DNA of 64,000 bases from Rhodococcus sp. HNM0569 (GTDB lineage Bacteria; Actinomycetota; Actinomycetes; Mycobacteriales; Mycobacteriaceae), in the NCBI RefSeq assembly GCF_012726205.1, contig NZ_JAASAE010000017.1:17413-81412 (forward strand). Direction: 5' to 3'. Shown here one piece after another: positions 32,466-41,461 of the stretch. A program made the position numbers and the translations under genes. Position 1 is the stretch's first letter. Every line of letters begins with the position of its first letter. The notes beneath the pieces were generated by a model. That model had not been told where the DNA came from. It made no database searches and worked only from the letters and a program-made list of their open reading frames with translations.

Positions 32466-34070
32466 ATGACCGCTGCGATCGACACGCCCGACATCGCCAC
32501 CGCCGAGCCGCTGCGCTCACGACGCAACCACTGGAACAACCAGGTCCGTCGCCACGCCTTCATGAACCCCGACATGGTGGCGATCAAGTACCTGGACCGC
32601 GAGACGACCTGGCGGCAGCTCGACGAGCGGTCCCGCGCGTTCGCCGCCGCACTGCGCCGGCGCGGCGTGCGCTTCGGCGACCGCATCCTCATGGCACTGC
32701 TCAACCGCACCGAATACCTCGAAGCCGTCCTCGGCGCCAACCTGATCGGCGCCATACCCGTCCCGGTCAACATCCGCATGAGCCCCGCCGAGGTCGCCTT
32801 CCTGGCCACCGACAGCGGAGCGCATGTCATGGTCACCGAAACGTTGCTCGCACCGCTCGCCGACGCGGGCGCCACCACCACCGGAACCCTCGACACCACG
32901 ATCGTCGTCGGCGGCAGCGACAGTGCCGACCACCTCGACTACGAGACACTCGTCGCCGAGGACTCGTCCGACCTGCCCGAGATCGACGTTCCCGAAGACA
33001 CCGTCGCCCTGGTCATGTACACCTCCGGCACCACCGGAAAACCCAAGGGCGCGATGCTCACCCACCAGAACCTGCAGGCACAGGCGATGACCGTGATCAG
33101 CACGGCGGACAGCGGACCCGACGACGTGTCGTCGTGCGTGCCGCCGATGTTCCACATCGCCGGCATCGCCGGATTCGCCCCCGTCTTCTACCGGGGTATC
33201 CGCGCGGTCATCCACCCACTCGGCGCCTTCGACGCCGACGACATGCTCGACACGATGGAACGTGAAGGCACCACCTCGGTGTTCATGGTGCCCGCCCAGT
33301 GGCAGGCAGTGTGCGCGGCACAGCAGGCGCGGCCCCGCGCACTACGCCTGCGCACGATCAGTTGGGGCGCCGCGCCCGCCTCCGACACCGTCCTCGAGGC
33401 GATGAACACGACCTTCCCCGACGCACTCAACCTGACCGCCTTCGGCCAGACCGAGATGTCGCCCGTCACGTGCATCCTCGAAGGCAAGGATGCGCGGCGC
33501 AAGATCGGCTCGATCGGCAAGGTCGTCCCCGCCGTCACCGCGCGCATCGTCGATCCCCTCATGAACGACGTCGCACCCGGCGAAGTCGGCGAGATCGTCT
33601 ACCGCGGGCCGAATCTCATGAAGGGATACTGGGAGAACCCGCAGGCCACCGCCGACGCCTTCGCGGGCGGGTGGTTCCACTCGGGCGACCTCGTGCGCCA
33701 GGACGACGAAGGCTTCCTCTACGTCGTCGACCGGGCGAAGGACATGATCATCTCCGGCGGCGAGAACATCTACTGCGCCGAAGTCGAGAACGTGCTCTAC
33801 GGGCACCCCGCGATCGCCGAGGCCGCCGTCATCGGCCGCGCCGACGACAAATGGGGCGAGGTGCCGATCGCCGTGGTCGCACTCGCCGACGGCGTCGACA
33901 CGCTCACCCTCGACGAGCTCGGCGCCTACCTGAACGACAACCTCGCCCGCTTCAAACAGCCGAAGGGCCTCGTCGTCGTCGACGCACTGCCGCGTAACGC
34001 AGGCGGCAAGGTCGTCAAACCCACCCTGCACAGCGCGTACGGCAGCAAGGACGCAGGACTCGAGCACTGA
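32466..34070 (+). CDS. fadD5: FadD5-like acyl-CoA ligase
   Basis: A 534-residue AMP-forming acyl-CoA synthetase. P-loop motif YTSGTTGKPKG at residues 185-195, FGQTEMSP, then WFHSGDLVR and RAKDMIISGGENIYC, and a C-terminal GGKVVKP lysine. The sequence follows mycobacterial FadD5 closely (NWxNQxxRHA start, PAQWQAVCxxQQARPR, LSWGAAPA-like SWGAAPA). Such enzymes activate fatty acids (or sterol-derived acids) as CoA thioesters. It starts 75 bases after the NRPS stop on the same strand, with GGGGAG upstream of the ATG, and could be cotranscribed. It may provide an acyl starter for the peptide, or be an unrelated lipid-catabolic gene that marks the edge of the locus. Confidence 0.88.
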   Translation: MTAAIDTPDIATAEPLRSRRNHWNNQVRRHAFMNPDMVAIKYLDRETTWRQLDERSRAFAAALRRRGVRFGDRILMALLNRTEYLEAVLGANLIGAIPVPVNIRMSPAEVAFLATDSGAHVMVTETLLAPLADAGATTTGTLDTTIVVGGSDSADHLDYETLVAEDSSDLPEIDVPEDTVALVMYTSGTTGKPKGAMLTHQNLQAQAMTVISTADSGPDDVSSCVPPMFHIAGIAGFAPVFYRGIRAVIHPLGAFDADDMLDTMEREGTTSVFMVPAQWQAVCAAQQARPRALRLRTISWGAAPASDTVLEAMNTTFPDALNLTAFGQTEMSPVTCILEGKDARRKIGSIGKVVPAVTARIVDPLMNDVAPGEVGEIVYRGPNLMKGYWENPQATADAFAGGWFHSGDLVRQDDEGFLYVVDRAKDMIISGGENIYCAEVENVLYGHPAIAEAAVIGRADDKWGEVPIAVVALADGVDTLTLDELGAYLNDNLARFKQPKGLVVVDALPRNAGGKVVKPTLHSAYGSKDAGLEH

Positions 34071-34091
34071 CCTTCGAGAGCGGTCACCCGC

Positions 34092-34110
34092 GTGTAGCAG
34101 ATTGCTACAC
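34092..34110. promoter_or_regulatory. Palindromic operator over the toxin-antitoxin promoter
   Basis: GTGTAGCA-GAT-TGCTACAC is a perfect 8-3-8 palindrome. Its right arm overlaps TACACT (34106-34111), a TANNNT -10 hexamer about 40 bases before the antitoxin ATG. This is the geometry of antitoxin autorepression. Confidence 0.65.
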
Positions 34111-34153
34111 TGAGGTGGTCCGTTCCGACACGATGCCCGCGTAAGGAAGACGT

Positions 34154-34531
34154 ATGACGAACGCCACGGATCGAGTCACCCGGTTTTCTTCCGATCTGGT
34201 GGACGCCGCGGCGTCCGAGGGGGAGCGGGAGAACAGGTCCGCCCGCCAGCAGCTCGAGCACTGGGCGCGCGTCGGCCGCGAGGTCTCCAGTCAGCAGCAG
34301 GTGGCCCGGCGGCGGGTCGAGGCCGCGCTGGCCGGGCGCCTGCCACTGCGCGAGTTGTCCGCGGAGGAAGGCGTGGTGTTCAACGCCGAGGTCGCGGCGG
34401 GACTCGACGAGTCGCTCGCCACGGGCAATCACGTCGCCGACCGCGCCGCACGCGGCCTCGCGAGCGTCGTGCTCGACGAGCAAGGGCGCGTCGTCAAACA
34501 CCTTCCGGACGGCACCCAGATCGTGCTGTGA
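34154..34531 (+). CDS. ParD-like antitoxin
   Basis: A 125-residue protein with the ParD-like opening RVTRFSSDLVDAAASEG and the RSARQQLEHWARVGRE segment, a ribbon-helix-helix-type DNA-binding family often paired with kinase-like toxins. The C-terminal part (VVLDEQGRVVKHLPDGTQIVL) would be the toxin-binding tail. The ATG has AAGGAAG upstream. Its stop overlaps the GTG start of the toxin gene (GTGA), so the pair is co-translated. A perfect palindrome covers its -10. The DNA-binding and neutralising roles are inferred from the family and the gene order. Confidence 0.82.
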   Translation: MTNATDRVTRFSSDLVDAAASEGERENRSARQQLEHWARVGREVSSQQQVARRRVEAALAGRLPLRELSAEEGVVFNAEVAAGLDESLATGNHVADRAARGLASVVLDEQGRVVKHLPDGTQIVL

Positions 34532-35109
34532 GGAGACTCGACCTCGTCGTCGGCCCCAACGGCGCCGGCAAGTCCACCTTCGTCGCGCAGCGCCTCGCTC
34601 CACTGCTCCCCGGAAGCAGCTTCGTGAACGCGGACGACCTTGCCCGGCAACGGTGGCCACGCTCCCCGGAGGAGCACTCGTACGAGGCTGCTCGGATCGC
34701 CGCGACCATCCGTGACGCGCTCCTCGAGCGAGGGGAGTCGTTCATCGCCGAGACCGTGTTCTCGCATCCGTCGAAGCTCGAATTCGTCGACCGAGCGCGG
34801 CGCGCGGACTATGTGGTCGTGCTCCACGTCCTGCTGGTACCGGTCGAGTTGTCGGTCGCTCGCGTCGCCGAACGAGCCGTCGAGGGTGGCCACCGGGTGC
34901 CCGAGGACAAGATCCGCGCGCGCTTCGACAGGCTTTGGCCGCTCGTCGCGCAGGCTGTCGCGCGGGCCGACCACGCGACCGTCTACGACAACACGGCTGC
35001 CGACGTCACGCGCATCGTGGCGCGCTTCGCCGGCGGCGAGCAGGTGGGTGACGCGAACTGGCCCTCATGGACTCCGGTGTCGCTGATCGGGCAAGTGGAA
35101 CAAAACTGA
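34528..35109 (+). CDS. Zeta-toxin-like P-loop kinase
   Basis: A 193-residue P-loop NTPase with Walker A GPNGAGKST at residues 9-17, NADDLAR (substrate-side Asp) and AETVFSHPSK, the arrangement of zeta toxins. Zeta toxins phosphorylate UDP-N-acetylglucosamine or related sugars and block wall synthesis. The protein is at the short end of the family. The GTG start overlaps the antitoxin stop. A non-toxic ATPase role, as in some chromosomal homologues, remains possible. It follows directly on the NRPS/FadD5 block and may be a boundary module. Confidence 0.82.
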   Translation: MRRLDLVVGPNGAGKSTFVAQRLAPLLPGSSFVNADDLARQRWPRSPEEHSYEAARIAATIRDALLERGESFIAETVFSHPSKLEFVDRARRADYVVVLHVLLVPVELSVARVAERAVEGGHRVPEDKIRARFDRLWPLVAQAVARADHATVYDNTAADVTRIVARFAGGEQVGDANWPSWTPVSLIGQVEQN

Positions 35110-35539
35110 CTGACCTCAAAACGTCACAGTGACGAAATGACCGAGAGTGGCCGGAGGTGGGGAAGCGGTCGCCGGAGTCGTCGATTCGGGACAAGCGAGC
35201 GAAAGCCCGGATCCCGCGGCGGTCTCGCTCTTCGGCTCGCTCATTCGGTGGCGTGAATAATATGCGCGACGCGTCATGCGCGCGGTACGTGCCGTGCACA
35301 CGACGACAGCCGCGGAGCCGTCGGAATCCCAGGTCGGCGAAACGGCCGAAAATCGGTCTACGGGTACACCCATGGACCACTTCCGGCCCATATCCGCCCA
35401 GGTGGAAAAAGCGCCGATAATCTACATTATGTCAACTAACACGAGGAAAGGACCTCGGGAGCGGCTCTGCCGGCCACCCCCGCCGGGCTCCCCACGCGGC
35501 GCTGTCGACGCCCCCTGTCGCTCTCGTCCACCGCTCGGC
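35110..35539. other. Intergenic region without recognised gene
   Basis: 430 bases between the convergent ends of the zeta-like gene and the epoxide hydrolase. A perfect 6-1-6 palindrome CGTCACAGTGACG lies at 35122-35134, just after the toxin stop, and may be a weak terminator or a protein site. The part at about 35400-35450 is AT-rich (ATAATCTACATTAT, 35416-35429). Open frames crossing the region have no family features. Confidence 0.5.
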
Positions 35540-36712
35540 TCACCGGTCGGCGGCAAGCACGGCCGTCAGTCCTTGCCGCAGATCGTCGACGAAGAACTCC
35601 GGCATCTCCATCGCCGGGAAATGTCCCCCGGCATCGGGTGTGCTCCAGCGAACGATCCGCCGGTACCGTTCCTGCGCCCACGGACGCGGGCACTTCTCGA
35701 CGTCGTGCGGGTACATCGTGAGTGCTGCGGGAACGTCGACCCGCAGTTCGGGATCGAGCGAGTTGTGGCTCTCGTAGTAGATGCGGGCCGCCGACGCCCC
35801 GGTCTGCGTGAGCCAGTACAGCGTGACGTCGTCGAGAATCCGGTCGCGGGACATCGTGTCGAACGGGCTGTCCCCCGTGTCCGACCATTCGGCGAACTTG
35901 TCGAGGATCCATGCGAGCAGCCCGACCGGCGAATCGACGAGTGAGTAGCCGATGGTCTGCGGGCGCGTCGCCTGCTGTTTCGCGTACGCCGCGCGGTGAG
36001 CCCAGAAGTCGCGTGTCTCGCCGACCCATTCGCGCTCGATCGGCGTGAGGCCGTCCGTGGTCGACCCGGGCGCTGCCTCGGCGAACGTCGTGTGGATGCC
36101 GATCACGTGTGCCGGGAAGCGGCCACCGAGGACGGTGGCGATATTGCCTCCCCAATCGCCGCCGTGCGCGAGGAATCGACCGTATCCGAGCCGGCTCATG
36201 AGTTCGACCCATGCCGCGGCGATCTTCTCGGTGCCCCACCCGGTGGCGGCCGGCTTGTCGCTGTACCCGAAGCCCGGGAGCGACGGCACGACGACGTGGA
36301 AGGCGGGCGCCTCCGTCTCCGCCGGATCTGCCAACTCGTCCACGATGTCGACGAAGCGGACGATGCTGTCCGGCCAGCCGTGCGTCATGATCAGCGGCGT
36401 CGCATCGGCGCGTGTGGATCGTCGGTGCAGGAAGTGGATTCCCAGTCCGTCGATGGTTGTGCGGAACTGGCCGATCCGGTCGAGCCGTTCCTCGAAAGGC
36501 CGCCAGTCGTAGTCCGTGCGCCAGTACTCGACGATCTCGACGAGGTCGGCCAGCGGGACACCCTGCTCCCAGCGCGCCCGGCCGGACGCGTCGGAACGAA
36601 CCGTCTCGGCCTCGGGCAACCGTGCCGTAGCCAGACGCGCACGCAGTTCGTCGAGTTCGGCGTCCGGTACGCGGTGTTCGAAGGGATGCACAGCACTGAT
36701 CGGGTGGGACAC
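35540..36712 (-). CDS. Epoxide hydrolase (alpha/beta-hydrolase, EHN domain)
   Basis: A 390-residue enzyme of the microsomal-type epoxide hydrolase family: an N-terminal EHN domain (HPFEHRVPDAELDELRARL, WRPFEERL) and a C-terminal alpha/beta-hydrolase. The oxyanion motif HGWP is at 111-114, the nucleophile Asp186 in GGDWGG, and the late GGHFPAME histidine completes the triad. It should open an epoxide to a diol. The GTG at 36712 is taken as start because AGGAGG lies just upstream; an in-frame ATG at 36757 overlaps the preceding gene. It is 41 bases downstream of a TetR gene on the same strand, likely one transcript under that regulator. Confidence 0.9.
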   Translation of the reverse strand: MSHPISAVHPFEHRVPDAELDELRARLATARLPEAETVRSDASGRARWEQGVPLADLVEIVEYWRTDYDWRPFEERLDRIGQFRTTIDGLGIHFLHRRSTRADATPLIMTHGWPDSIVRFVDIVDELADPAETEAPAFHVVVPSLPGFGYSDKPAATGWGTEKIAAAWVELMSRLGYGRFLAHGGDWGGNIATVLGGRFPAHVIGIHTTFAEAAPGSTTDGLTPIEREWVGETRDFWAHRAAYAKQQATRPQTIGYSLVDSPVGLLAWILDKFAEWSDTGDSPFDTMSRDRILDDVTLYWLTQTGASAARIYYESHNSLDPELRVDVPAALTMYPHDVEKCPRPWAQERYRRIVRWSTPDAGGHFPAMEMPEFFVDDLRQGLTAVLAADR

Positions 36713-36753
36713 GAGACCTCCTGTCGGCGGCGATCCCCGACGTCGAGACGGCA

Positions 36754-37389
36754 TCACGCGGGCGGAACGCCCAGCATCGCACAGACGATCCGTTCGATCT
36801 CACCTTCGAATGCACGAAGGTCCGGGGCGTCGCCGTGATCGCGCGCGCGTTCCCATGCGGCGTAGGAGCCGATGACGAAGCGCACCATGAGCCCGACGCG
36901 GCGGCGTCCGTGCTCGGTGGGCAACGGCAGCGCTGCCGCGATGCGGTTGAGCAACGACGCGAGAACGTCGAGCGAGTCGTCCGACGGGTAGTAGTCCGCG
37001 CTCACCGATTCCGGTGTGGGTACGGCGAGGACGTCGAGTGGCGCGGTGGCGAGCCATTGTTCGTTGAATCGTGCCCAGTAGCTCGGATCGTGGGTGCCGA
37101 CCTGGGTGGTGAGCGGGTGCACGTACGCGTGGACGAGTCGTTCGAGTTCCGGGCGTTCGTCGTCGGAGGCGACGAGCGCGGCGCGTTCGACGTTGATACG
37201 TGGTGCGTGCCGAGACCAGATCTGGTCGAGCAGCCCGTGCCACGACCCGAAGTGGTACGCGATGGCCGAATTATTCCGCTGCCCGGCGTCTTTGAGCACC
37301 TCGCGTGCCGACACGCCGTGGATGCCGCGGCGTGCGATGAGCTTCTCGGCCGAGTCCAGGAGAGCGAGACGGCCATTTGACAGAGGCAT
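36754..37389 (-). CDS. TetR-family transcriptional regulator
   Basis: A 211-residue protein with an N-terminal helix-turn-helix (LDSAEKLIARRGIHGVSAREVLKDAGQRNNSAIAYHFGS, residues about 10-48 in parts) and an all-helical ligand-binding C-terminus. YHFGS is the usual end of the TetR DNA-binding domain. It is cotranscribed with the epoxide hydrolase and divergent from a lipase gene across 62 bases, so it probably controls both. The gap is AT-rich; no clear long dyad was seen in it. The inducer is unknown, and an epoxide, lipid or steroid-like molecule would fit the neighbours. Confidence 0.9.
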   Translation of the reverse strand: MPLSNGRLALLDSAEKLIARRGIHGVSAREVLKDAGQRNNSAIAYHFGSWHGLLDQIWSRHAPRINVERAALVASDDERPELERLVHAYVHPLTTQVGTHDPSYWARFNEQWLATAPLDVLAVPTPESVSADYYPSDDSLDVLASLLNRIAAALPLPTEHGRRRVGLMVRFVIGSYAAWERARDHGDAPDLRAFEGEIERIVCAMLGVPPA

Positions 37390-37451
37390 GGATCACACAT
37401 TACTGAGAACCTCGTCTCGATTCTTAATGCATTCGTCTTAACGGAGGTTTC

Positions 37452-38627
37452 ATGCGCCACTTCCCCACCCGCGCCGCGGTCACCGCGGTCGCCGCGACGA
37501 CCTTGTTGACGCTGACGGCCTGTGCCGATACCGCCGACTCCCCCGACGAGCTCGCCGCAGGCAGCCTCGTGACCGATCGGCCACTCACCTCGGCGGCGGC
37601 GTTGCCGAGTGCGGCTCGTTCGGAACTCGTCACGTACCTGTCCGAGGGCGCCGACGGACGGCCCGTCCTCGTGTCCGGCACGGTCGCGATCCCGGCAGGC
37701 GACGCACCGGAGGGCGGCTGGCCCGTCGTGAGCTGGGCGCACGGCACGACGGGCGTCGGCGACCCGTGCGCACCGTCGGCGGACACCACCGGCGGGCCGG
37801 CGCACAGCTACGTCTCGCGCACGTCGGCGATGCTCGACCGGTGGGTCGCCGACGGCTATGCCGTCGTGCAGACCGACTACGAGGGGCTGGGTACGCCCGG
37901 CGAGCATCCGTACATGAACGGCGACAGCGCGTCGAACAGTGTGGTCGACATCGTGCGCGCGGCCCGCGCACTCGATCCGTCGATCGGCACCCACTGGATC
38001 GCGATGGGCCACAGTCAAGGCGGTCACGCCGCGCTGTTCACCGCGGCACGCGGCGCCGCCCGTGCACCGGAGCTCGACCTCGAGGCAGTGGTGTCCTTCG
38101 CGCCGGGTTCGCGCACGAGCGATACCGCGGAGTACTTCCGGACCGGTGGACCCGGGATCGAGCAGGCGTTGAGTTTCCTGCCGGTGCTGTTGTTGGGTGC
38201 GGAAGCAGCGAAGCCGGAGTTGTCCGCCGACGCGATGCTCACCGACACGTCACGGCCGCTGCTGACCGCGGCGCGCACCGGATGCATGGACGACGTCCGC
38301 GCCGCAGCAGCGTCGGTCCCGCTCGATCAGGTGTTCGCGCCGGACGCGGATCTGACCGGCCTGCGTGACTACTACGCGACCCAGGAACTCGAGGGGCTCA
38401 CCCCGACGGTGCCGACTCTCGTCGTGCAGGGGACGGACGACGCACTCGTCTCGCGTGCGGTGACCGACACGGTGACGGAAGCGTTGTGCGGCAACGGCGC
38501 CGACCTGACCTATCGGGTCTACGACGGCGCCGACCATCGTGCGGTGCTCGAGGAGTCGCTCGACGACGTGCGCGCGTTCGTGACGACGGCCCGCGACGGT
38601 GGCGACGCAGGCAGTACGTGCGCCTGA
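37452..38627 (+). CDS. Lipoprotein secretory lipase (alpha/beta-hydrolase, LIP family)
   Basis: A 391-residue exported hydrolase. The signal sequence ends in a lipobox LTAC (lipidated Cys24), so it should be anchored to the outer face of the membrane. The catalytic serine is S188 in GHSQGG; VVQGTDDALV and DGADHRAVL carry the likely Asp and His. WAHGTTGVGDPCAPS is typical of secretory LIP-type lipases. Cysteines 102-ish, near CMDD, CGNG and the terminal STCA suggest disulfides. ATG has GGAGG upstream. It is divergent from the TetR gene and probably regulated by it. Confidence 0.88.
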   Translation: MRHFPTRAAVTAVAATTLLTLTACADTADSPDELAAGSLVTDRPLTSAAALPSAARSELVTYLSEGADGRPVLVSGTVAIPAGDAPEGGWPVVSWAHGTTGVGDPCAPSADTTGGPAHSYVSRTSAMLDRWVADGYAVVQTDYEGLGTPGEHPYMNGDSASNSVVDIVRAARALDPSIGTHWIAMGHSQGGHAALFTAARGAARAPELDLEAVVSFAPGSRTSDTAEYFRTGGPGIEQALSFLPVLLLGAEAAKPELSADAMLTDTSRPLLTAARTGCMDDVRAAAASVPLDQVFAPDADLTGLRDYYATQELEGLTPTVPTLVVQGTDDALVSRAVTDTVTEALCGNGADLTYRVYDGADHRAVLEESLDDVRAFVTTARDGGDAGSTCA

Positions 38628-38635
38628 GTCCTGTG

Positions 38636-38667
38636 CGCCTGACGTCCGTGTGTGCGGGCGTCAGGCG
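38636..38667. terminator. Bidirectional terminator hairpin
   Basis: CGCCTGACG (38636-38644) pairs perfectly with CGTCAGGCG (38659-38667) over a 14-base loop that itself holds CCG/CGG. It lies between convergent genes and overlaps the stop of the minus-strand one. Confidence 0.65.
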
Positions 38668-39023
38668 TCGTCGGCGCGACGTTGCTGCTCGCGGTACGTG
38701 CGACGCTGCGCTTCGGCACGTTCGCGGCACCGGCGCAAGAACTCCTCGTCGGCGGCCGAGTTGGTCGCGAGCTGACGTCCGGGCCGTTCGTACTCGGGAA
38801 ATGCAGTCGTCGGGGCTGGACCGCGAGTGGAGGCGCCGCCGAATCGGGCTCCCTCCGGCCGTCCGATCCCGATCCACAACAACGATCCGACGAGCGGAAG
38901 CAGCAGCACGACGAACACCCAGGCGACCTTGGGGAGATGCCGCACCGCGTAGGTGTCGGCGCACACCACGTCGATCAGGCACAGCACCCAGATCACCATC
39001 ACGATCAGGCTCAGATACGGCAC
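38661..39023 (-). CDS. Small membrane protein, phospholipase D-nuclease N-terminal (PLDc_N) type
   Basis: A 120-residue protein with two transmembrane segments (LSLIVMVIWVLCLIDVV and VAWVFVVLLLPLVGSLLWIGIG) followed by a charged cytoplasmic tail rich in Arg/Glu. The helical pair with GRP after it is the short PLDc_N module found at the N-terminus of cardiolipin synthases and as free-standing actinobacterial proteins. Function unknown. The GTG at 39023 is preceded by GAGGGG with a spacing of 5; it removes 10 residues that precede it in frame. Confidence 0.78.
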   Translation of the reverse strand: MPYLSLIVMVIWVLCLIDVVCADTYAVRHLPKVAWVFVVLLLPLVGSLLWIGIGRPEGARFGGASTRGPAPTTAFPEYERPGRQLATNSAADEEFLRRCRERAEAQRRTYREQQRRADDA

Positions 39024-39153
39024 GACTCCCCCTCGTCTCGGCACCGCGGGCACGGACCGTCACAGTTCGGACCAGATGGTATGTTCCCGACCCCCGTCCA
39101 TCGTCGCCGGGGGCGGCTTCGTTTCAGCTGGTCCGCGTGTCCCGCACGGGGTC

Positions 39154-40047
39154 TCACAGGGGCTGGCGCACCACCCGTTCGACGAACCGCACCTGATGTT
39201 CGACGGCGCGGGTGTGGTGGCTCGTTCCCGGCCACACGTCGAAGTGGTCGCACGGATAGCGGTGGACGAGTGCCCGCGCGTCGAATGCGGCGCGTGCGGC
39301 GCTGTCGGGCGGCGCCGACCGGTCGAAGTCGGCGATCTGCACGAGCATCGGCACGTTGATGCGCCGGGCGTGCCGTGCGGGCCGGTAGGACGGCAGCTCG
39401 AACAACACCCCGGGGTCTACTTCGTTGCGCCACGACGGTCCCGCGATCGCCCGGTACGACTCGTCGGCGCCCGGACTGGTGAGGGCAGCGTGGGTGCCGG
39501 GCGGCCCGACGACGGGCATACGCCGTGTGCCTCGGCTCGCGGCCGACCGGACGCCGTCGAGGACACCGGATGCGAACTCCCGGGGCGACCGCTCGCGAAC
39601 CGAGTGCGCTGCCGCGGCAGGGCCACTCACGAGGGGCGTGAGCGCGACGGCAGCGGCGAGCGCGGGTGTCTCGGCGGCGAGCTCGAAGACGTGCCCGCCG
39701 GACAGCGACACTCCCCACGCGACGAGCCGCGCCGGATCGACGCCGGGCAGTGCGCGGGCCGCGGAGAGCGCGGCGCGGTAGTCGTCGACCTGCGCCCGCA
39801 TCGACACCTTCTGCCGCGGCGCTCCCCCACTGTCGCCGAAGCCACGGAAGTCGAACGCGAGCGTGTCGATGCCGGCGCGGGCGAATGCCTCGGCGAACGG
39901 GGCGAGCCCCGAGTCCTTGGTACCCGCGAGTCCGTGCGCCATCACGACGCACGGAGCATCTGCCTCGTCCGGTGCACGGTCCGCTCGGAAGTGCCACGCG
40001 TGGATGTCGGCCGTGCCGGAGCGGAAGCGGACGGTGTCGCGGATCAT
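39154..40047 (-). CDS. Alpha/beta-hydrolase
   Basis: A 297-residue alpha/beta-hydrolase. AHGLAGTKDSG holds the oxyanion residues, FDFRGFGDSGG is the next core strand, and WGVSLSGGHV contains the nucleophile serine (GVSLSG). The late GTSHH histidine and an ADFDRSAPP aspartate complete a plausible triad. It resembles DUF/uncharacterised alpha/beta-hydrolases that act on small esters or lactones. The ATG overlaps the stop of the flavin monooxygenase by 4 bases (ATGA). The pairing suggests oxidation of a ketone to an ester or lactone followed by hydrolysis, an inference from gene order. Confidence 0.88.
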   Translation of the reverse strand: MIRDTVRFRSGTADIHAWHFRADRAPDEADAPCVVMAHGLAGTKDSGLAPFAEAFARAGIDTLAFDFRGFGDSGGAPRQKVSMRAQVDDYRAALSAARALPGVDPARLVAWGVSLSGGHVFELAAETPALAAAVALTPLVSGPAAAAHSVRERSPREFASGVLDGVRSAASRGTRRMPVVGPPGTHAALTSPGADESYRAIAGPSWRNEVDPGVLFELPSYRPARHARRINVPMLVQIADFDRSAPPDSAARAAFDARALVHRYPCDHFDVWPGTSHHTRAVEHQVRFVERVVRQPL

Positions 40048-41408
40048 GCCCCCACACCCCCGCCCTGCGCTGCGCCGAGCGTGACGGGGCCCGACGCGTC
40101 GACGCGGGCGCGGCCGTCGCGCAGCTCCCGGGTGCGCAGGTCGTGCTCGTACAGGAAGTAGTCGACCTGCTGGGTGTGCCGTGGCCGGTCGTTCATGTGG
40201 CCCAGGTACTTCCGGTGATCGGCGTCGATGACGCGTTCCATCTCGTCGGGTTCGGGTGGCCGGTAATGGCCGCCCAGGTAGGCGGCGACGAGCCGTGCCT
40301 GTGCTTCGACGAACGGGAACAGGGTGGGCGTCGCCTGGGCGAGCCCGACGAAGAGCAGGTCGTCGGTCCCGGGCGCGAAGATGCGCTTGTAGAGCCGGAT
40401 CCGGTTGTCCGGTGCGGCGACGACGTCGGGAGCGAAGAACGGGAAGGTGATGTTGTAGCCGGTCGCGCACAGCAGGACGTCGAACTCGGCGGACGAGCCG
40501 TCGGCGAAGGTGACGGTGGTGCCGTCGACCGACGAGACGTCGGGTTTCGGAAGGATGTCGCCGGATCCGAGACGCAGCGGCAAGTCGCTCGACTGGGTGG
40601 GGTGCGCTTCGAAGAAGTGATGGTCGGGTGTCGGCAGCCCGTACCGTTCGGGCCGGCCGGTGGTGATCAGCGGACCGAGCCGGGCCATGCGGCGTTGCCA
40701 CGAGAACGGCAGGTGGGGTGAGGTGCGGTAGTACTTGTCGGCGGGCACGCCTGCGATGTACTTGGGCACGATCCACGCGCTCGACCGGGTCGAGAGCGTG
40801 ACGGTGTTGCGCAGTGAACGTGACGACAACTCGACCGCGATGTCGGCTGCGCTGTTGCCGAGTCCGACCACCAGGATCCGTTTTCCGTGCAGGTCGAGCG
40901 GCGCGAACGGGTCGACGTACGAGTGCGAGTGCAGGACGTCGCCGGCGAAGTGCCCGGCGAACTCGGGCAGCCGCGGGTCCCAGTGGTGCCCGTTCGCGAC
41001 GACGAGCGCGTCGAAGGTGCGGGCCGTGCCGTCGCGGGTGGTGAGCCGCCAGCCGCCGCCGGGCAGCGGGTCGGCTTCGTCCACGGCTGTCTCGAACTCG
41101 ATGTTCCGTTTCAGGTCGAAGGCGTCGGCGTAGCCCTCCAGGTACTGCCGGATCAGGCTGTGGTGCGGGAAGTCCGGGTACTCCTCGGGCATCGGATAGT
41201 CCTTGAAGGACAGTTGGTGTTTCGACGTGTCGATGTGCAGCGACCGGTAGGCACCGCTGTGGCCACCTTTGGTGCCGAATGCCCAGTTGCCTCCGACGCC
41301 GTCGGACATCTCGTAGCAGGTGTACGGAATCCCGTAGTCGGAGAGCATCTTTGCGGTGGTGAGACCGCTGATGCCTGCGCCGATCACGGCCGTGCGAGGG
41401 TGGGACAC
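40044..41408 (-). CDS. Flavin-containing monooxygenase
   Basis: A 454-residue FAD/NADPH monooxygenase. FAD fingerprint GAGISG near residues 10-15, the class-B signature FAGDVLHSHSY at 154-164 (FxGxxxHxxxY, the FMO form), and a second nucleotide fingerprint GLGNSAADIA near 182-191. Such enzymes oxygenate N, S or carbonyl groups. The GTG at 41408 has GGAGG 8 bases upstream; frames extending further have implausible arginine-rich composition. It is coupled to the downstream hydrolase and divergent from fadD17 across about 50 bases containing the short palindrome GGACA-CT-TGTCC. Confidence 0.9.
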   Translation of the reverse strand: MSHPRTAVIGAGISGLTTAKMLSDYGIPYTCYEMSDGVGGNWAFGTKGGHSGAYRSLHIDTSKHQLSFKDYPMPEEYPDFPHHSLIRQYLEGYADAFDLKRNIEFETAVDEADPLPGGGWRLTTRDGTARTFDALVVANGHHWDPRLPEFAGHFAGDVLHSHSYVDPFAPLDLHGKRILVVGLGNSAADIAVELSSRSLRNTVTLSTRSSAWIVPKYIAGVPADKYYRTSPHLPFSWQRRMARLGPLITTGRPERYGLPTPDHHFFEAHPTQSSDLPLRLGSGDILPKPDVSSVDGTTVTFADGSSAEFDVLLCATGYNITFPFFAPDVVAAPDNRIRLYKRIFAPGTDDLLFVGLAQATPTLFPFVEAQARLVAAYLGGHYRPPEPDEMERVIDADHRKYLGHMNDRPRHTQQVDYFLYEHDLRTRELRDGRARVDASGPVTLGAAQGGGVGA

Positions 41409-41461
41409 CGAGAACCTCCGAGCTTCGGACACTTGTCCACTTCTGTGGTGTGTGTCACAGT

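Noticed and set aside
35122..35134. CGTCACAGTGACG as a certain terminator of the toxin gene
   Set aside because: The stem is only 6 bp with a one-base loop, too tight for a hairpin; it may be a protein site, so no terminator was called.
35276..35944. A plus-strand open frame from the intergenic region into the epoxide hydrolase
   Set aside because: Most of it is antisense to a clear enzyme gene, and the free part has low-complexity Pro/Arg composition.
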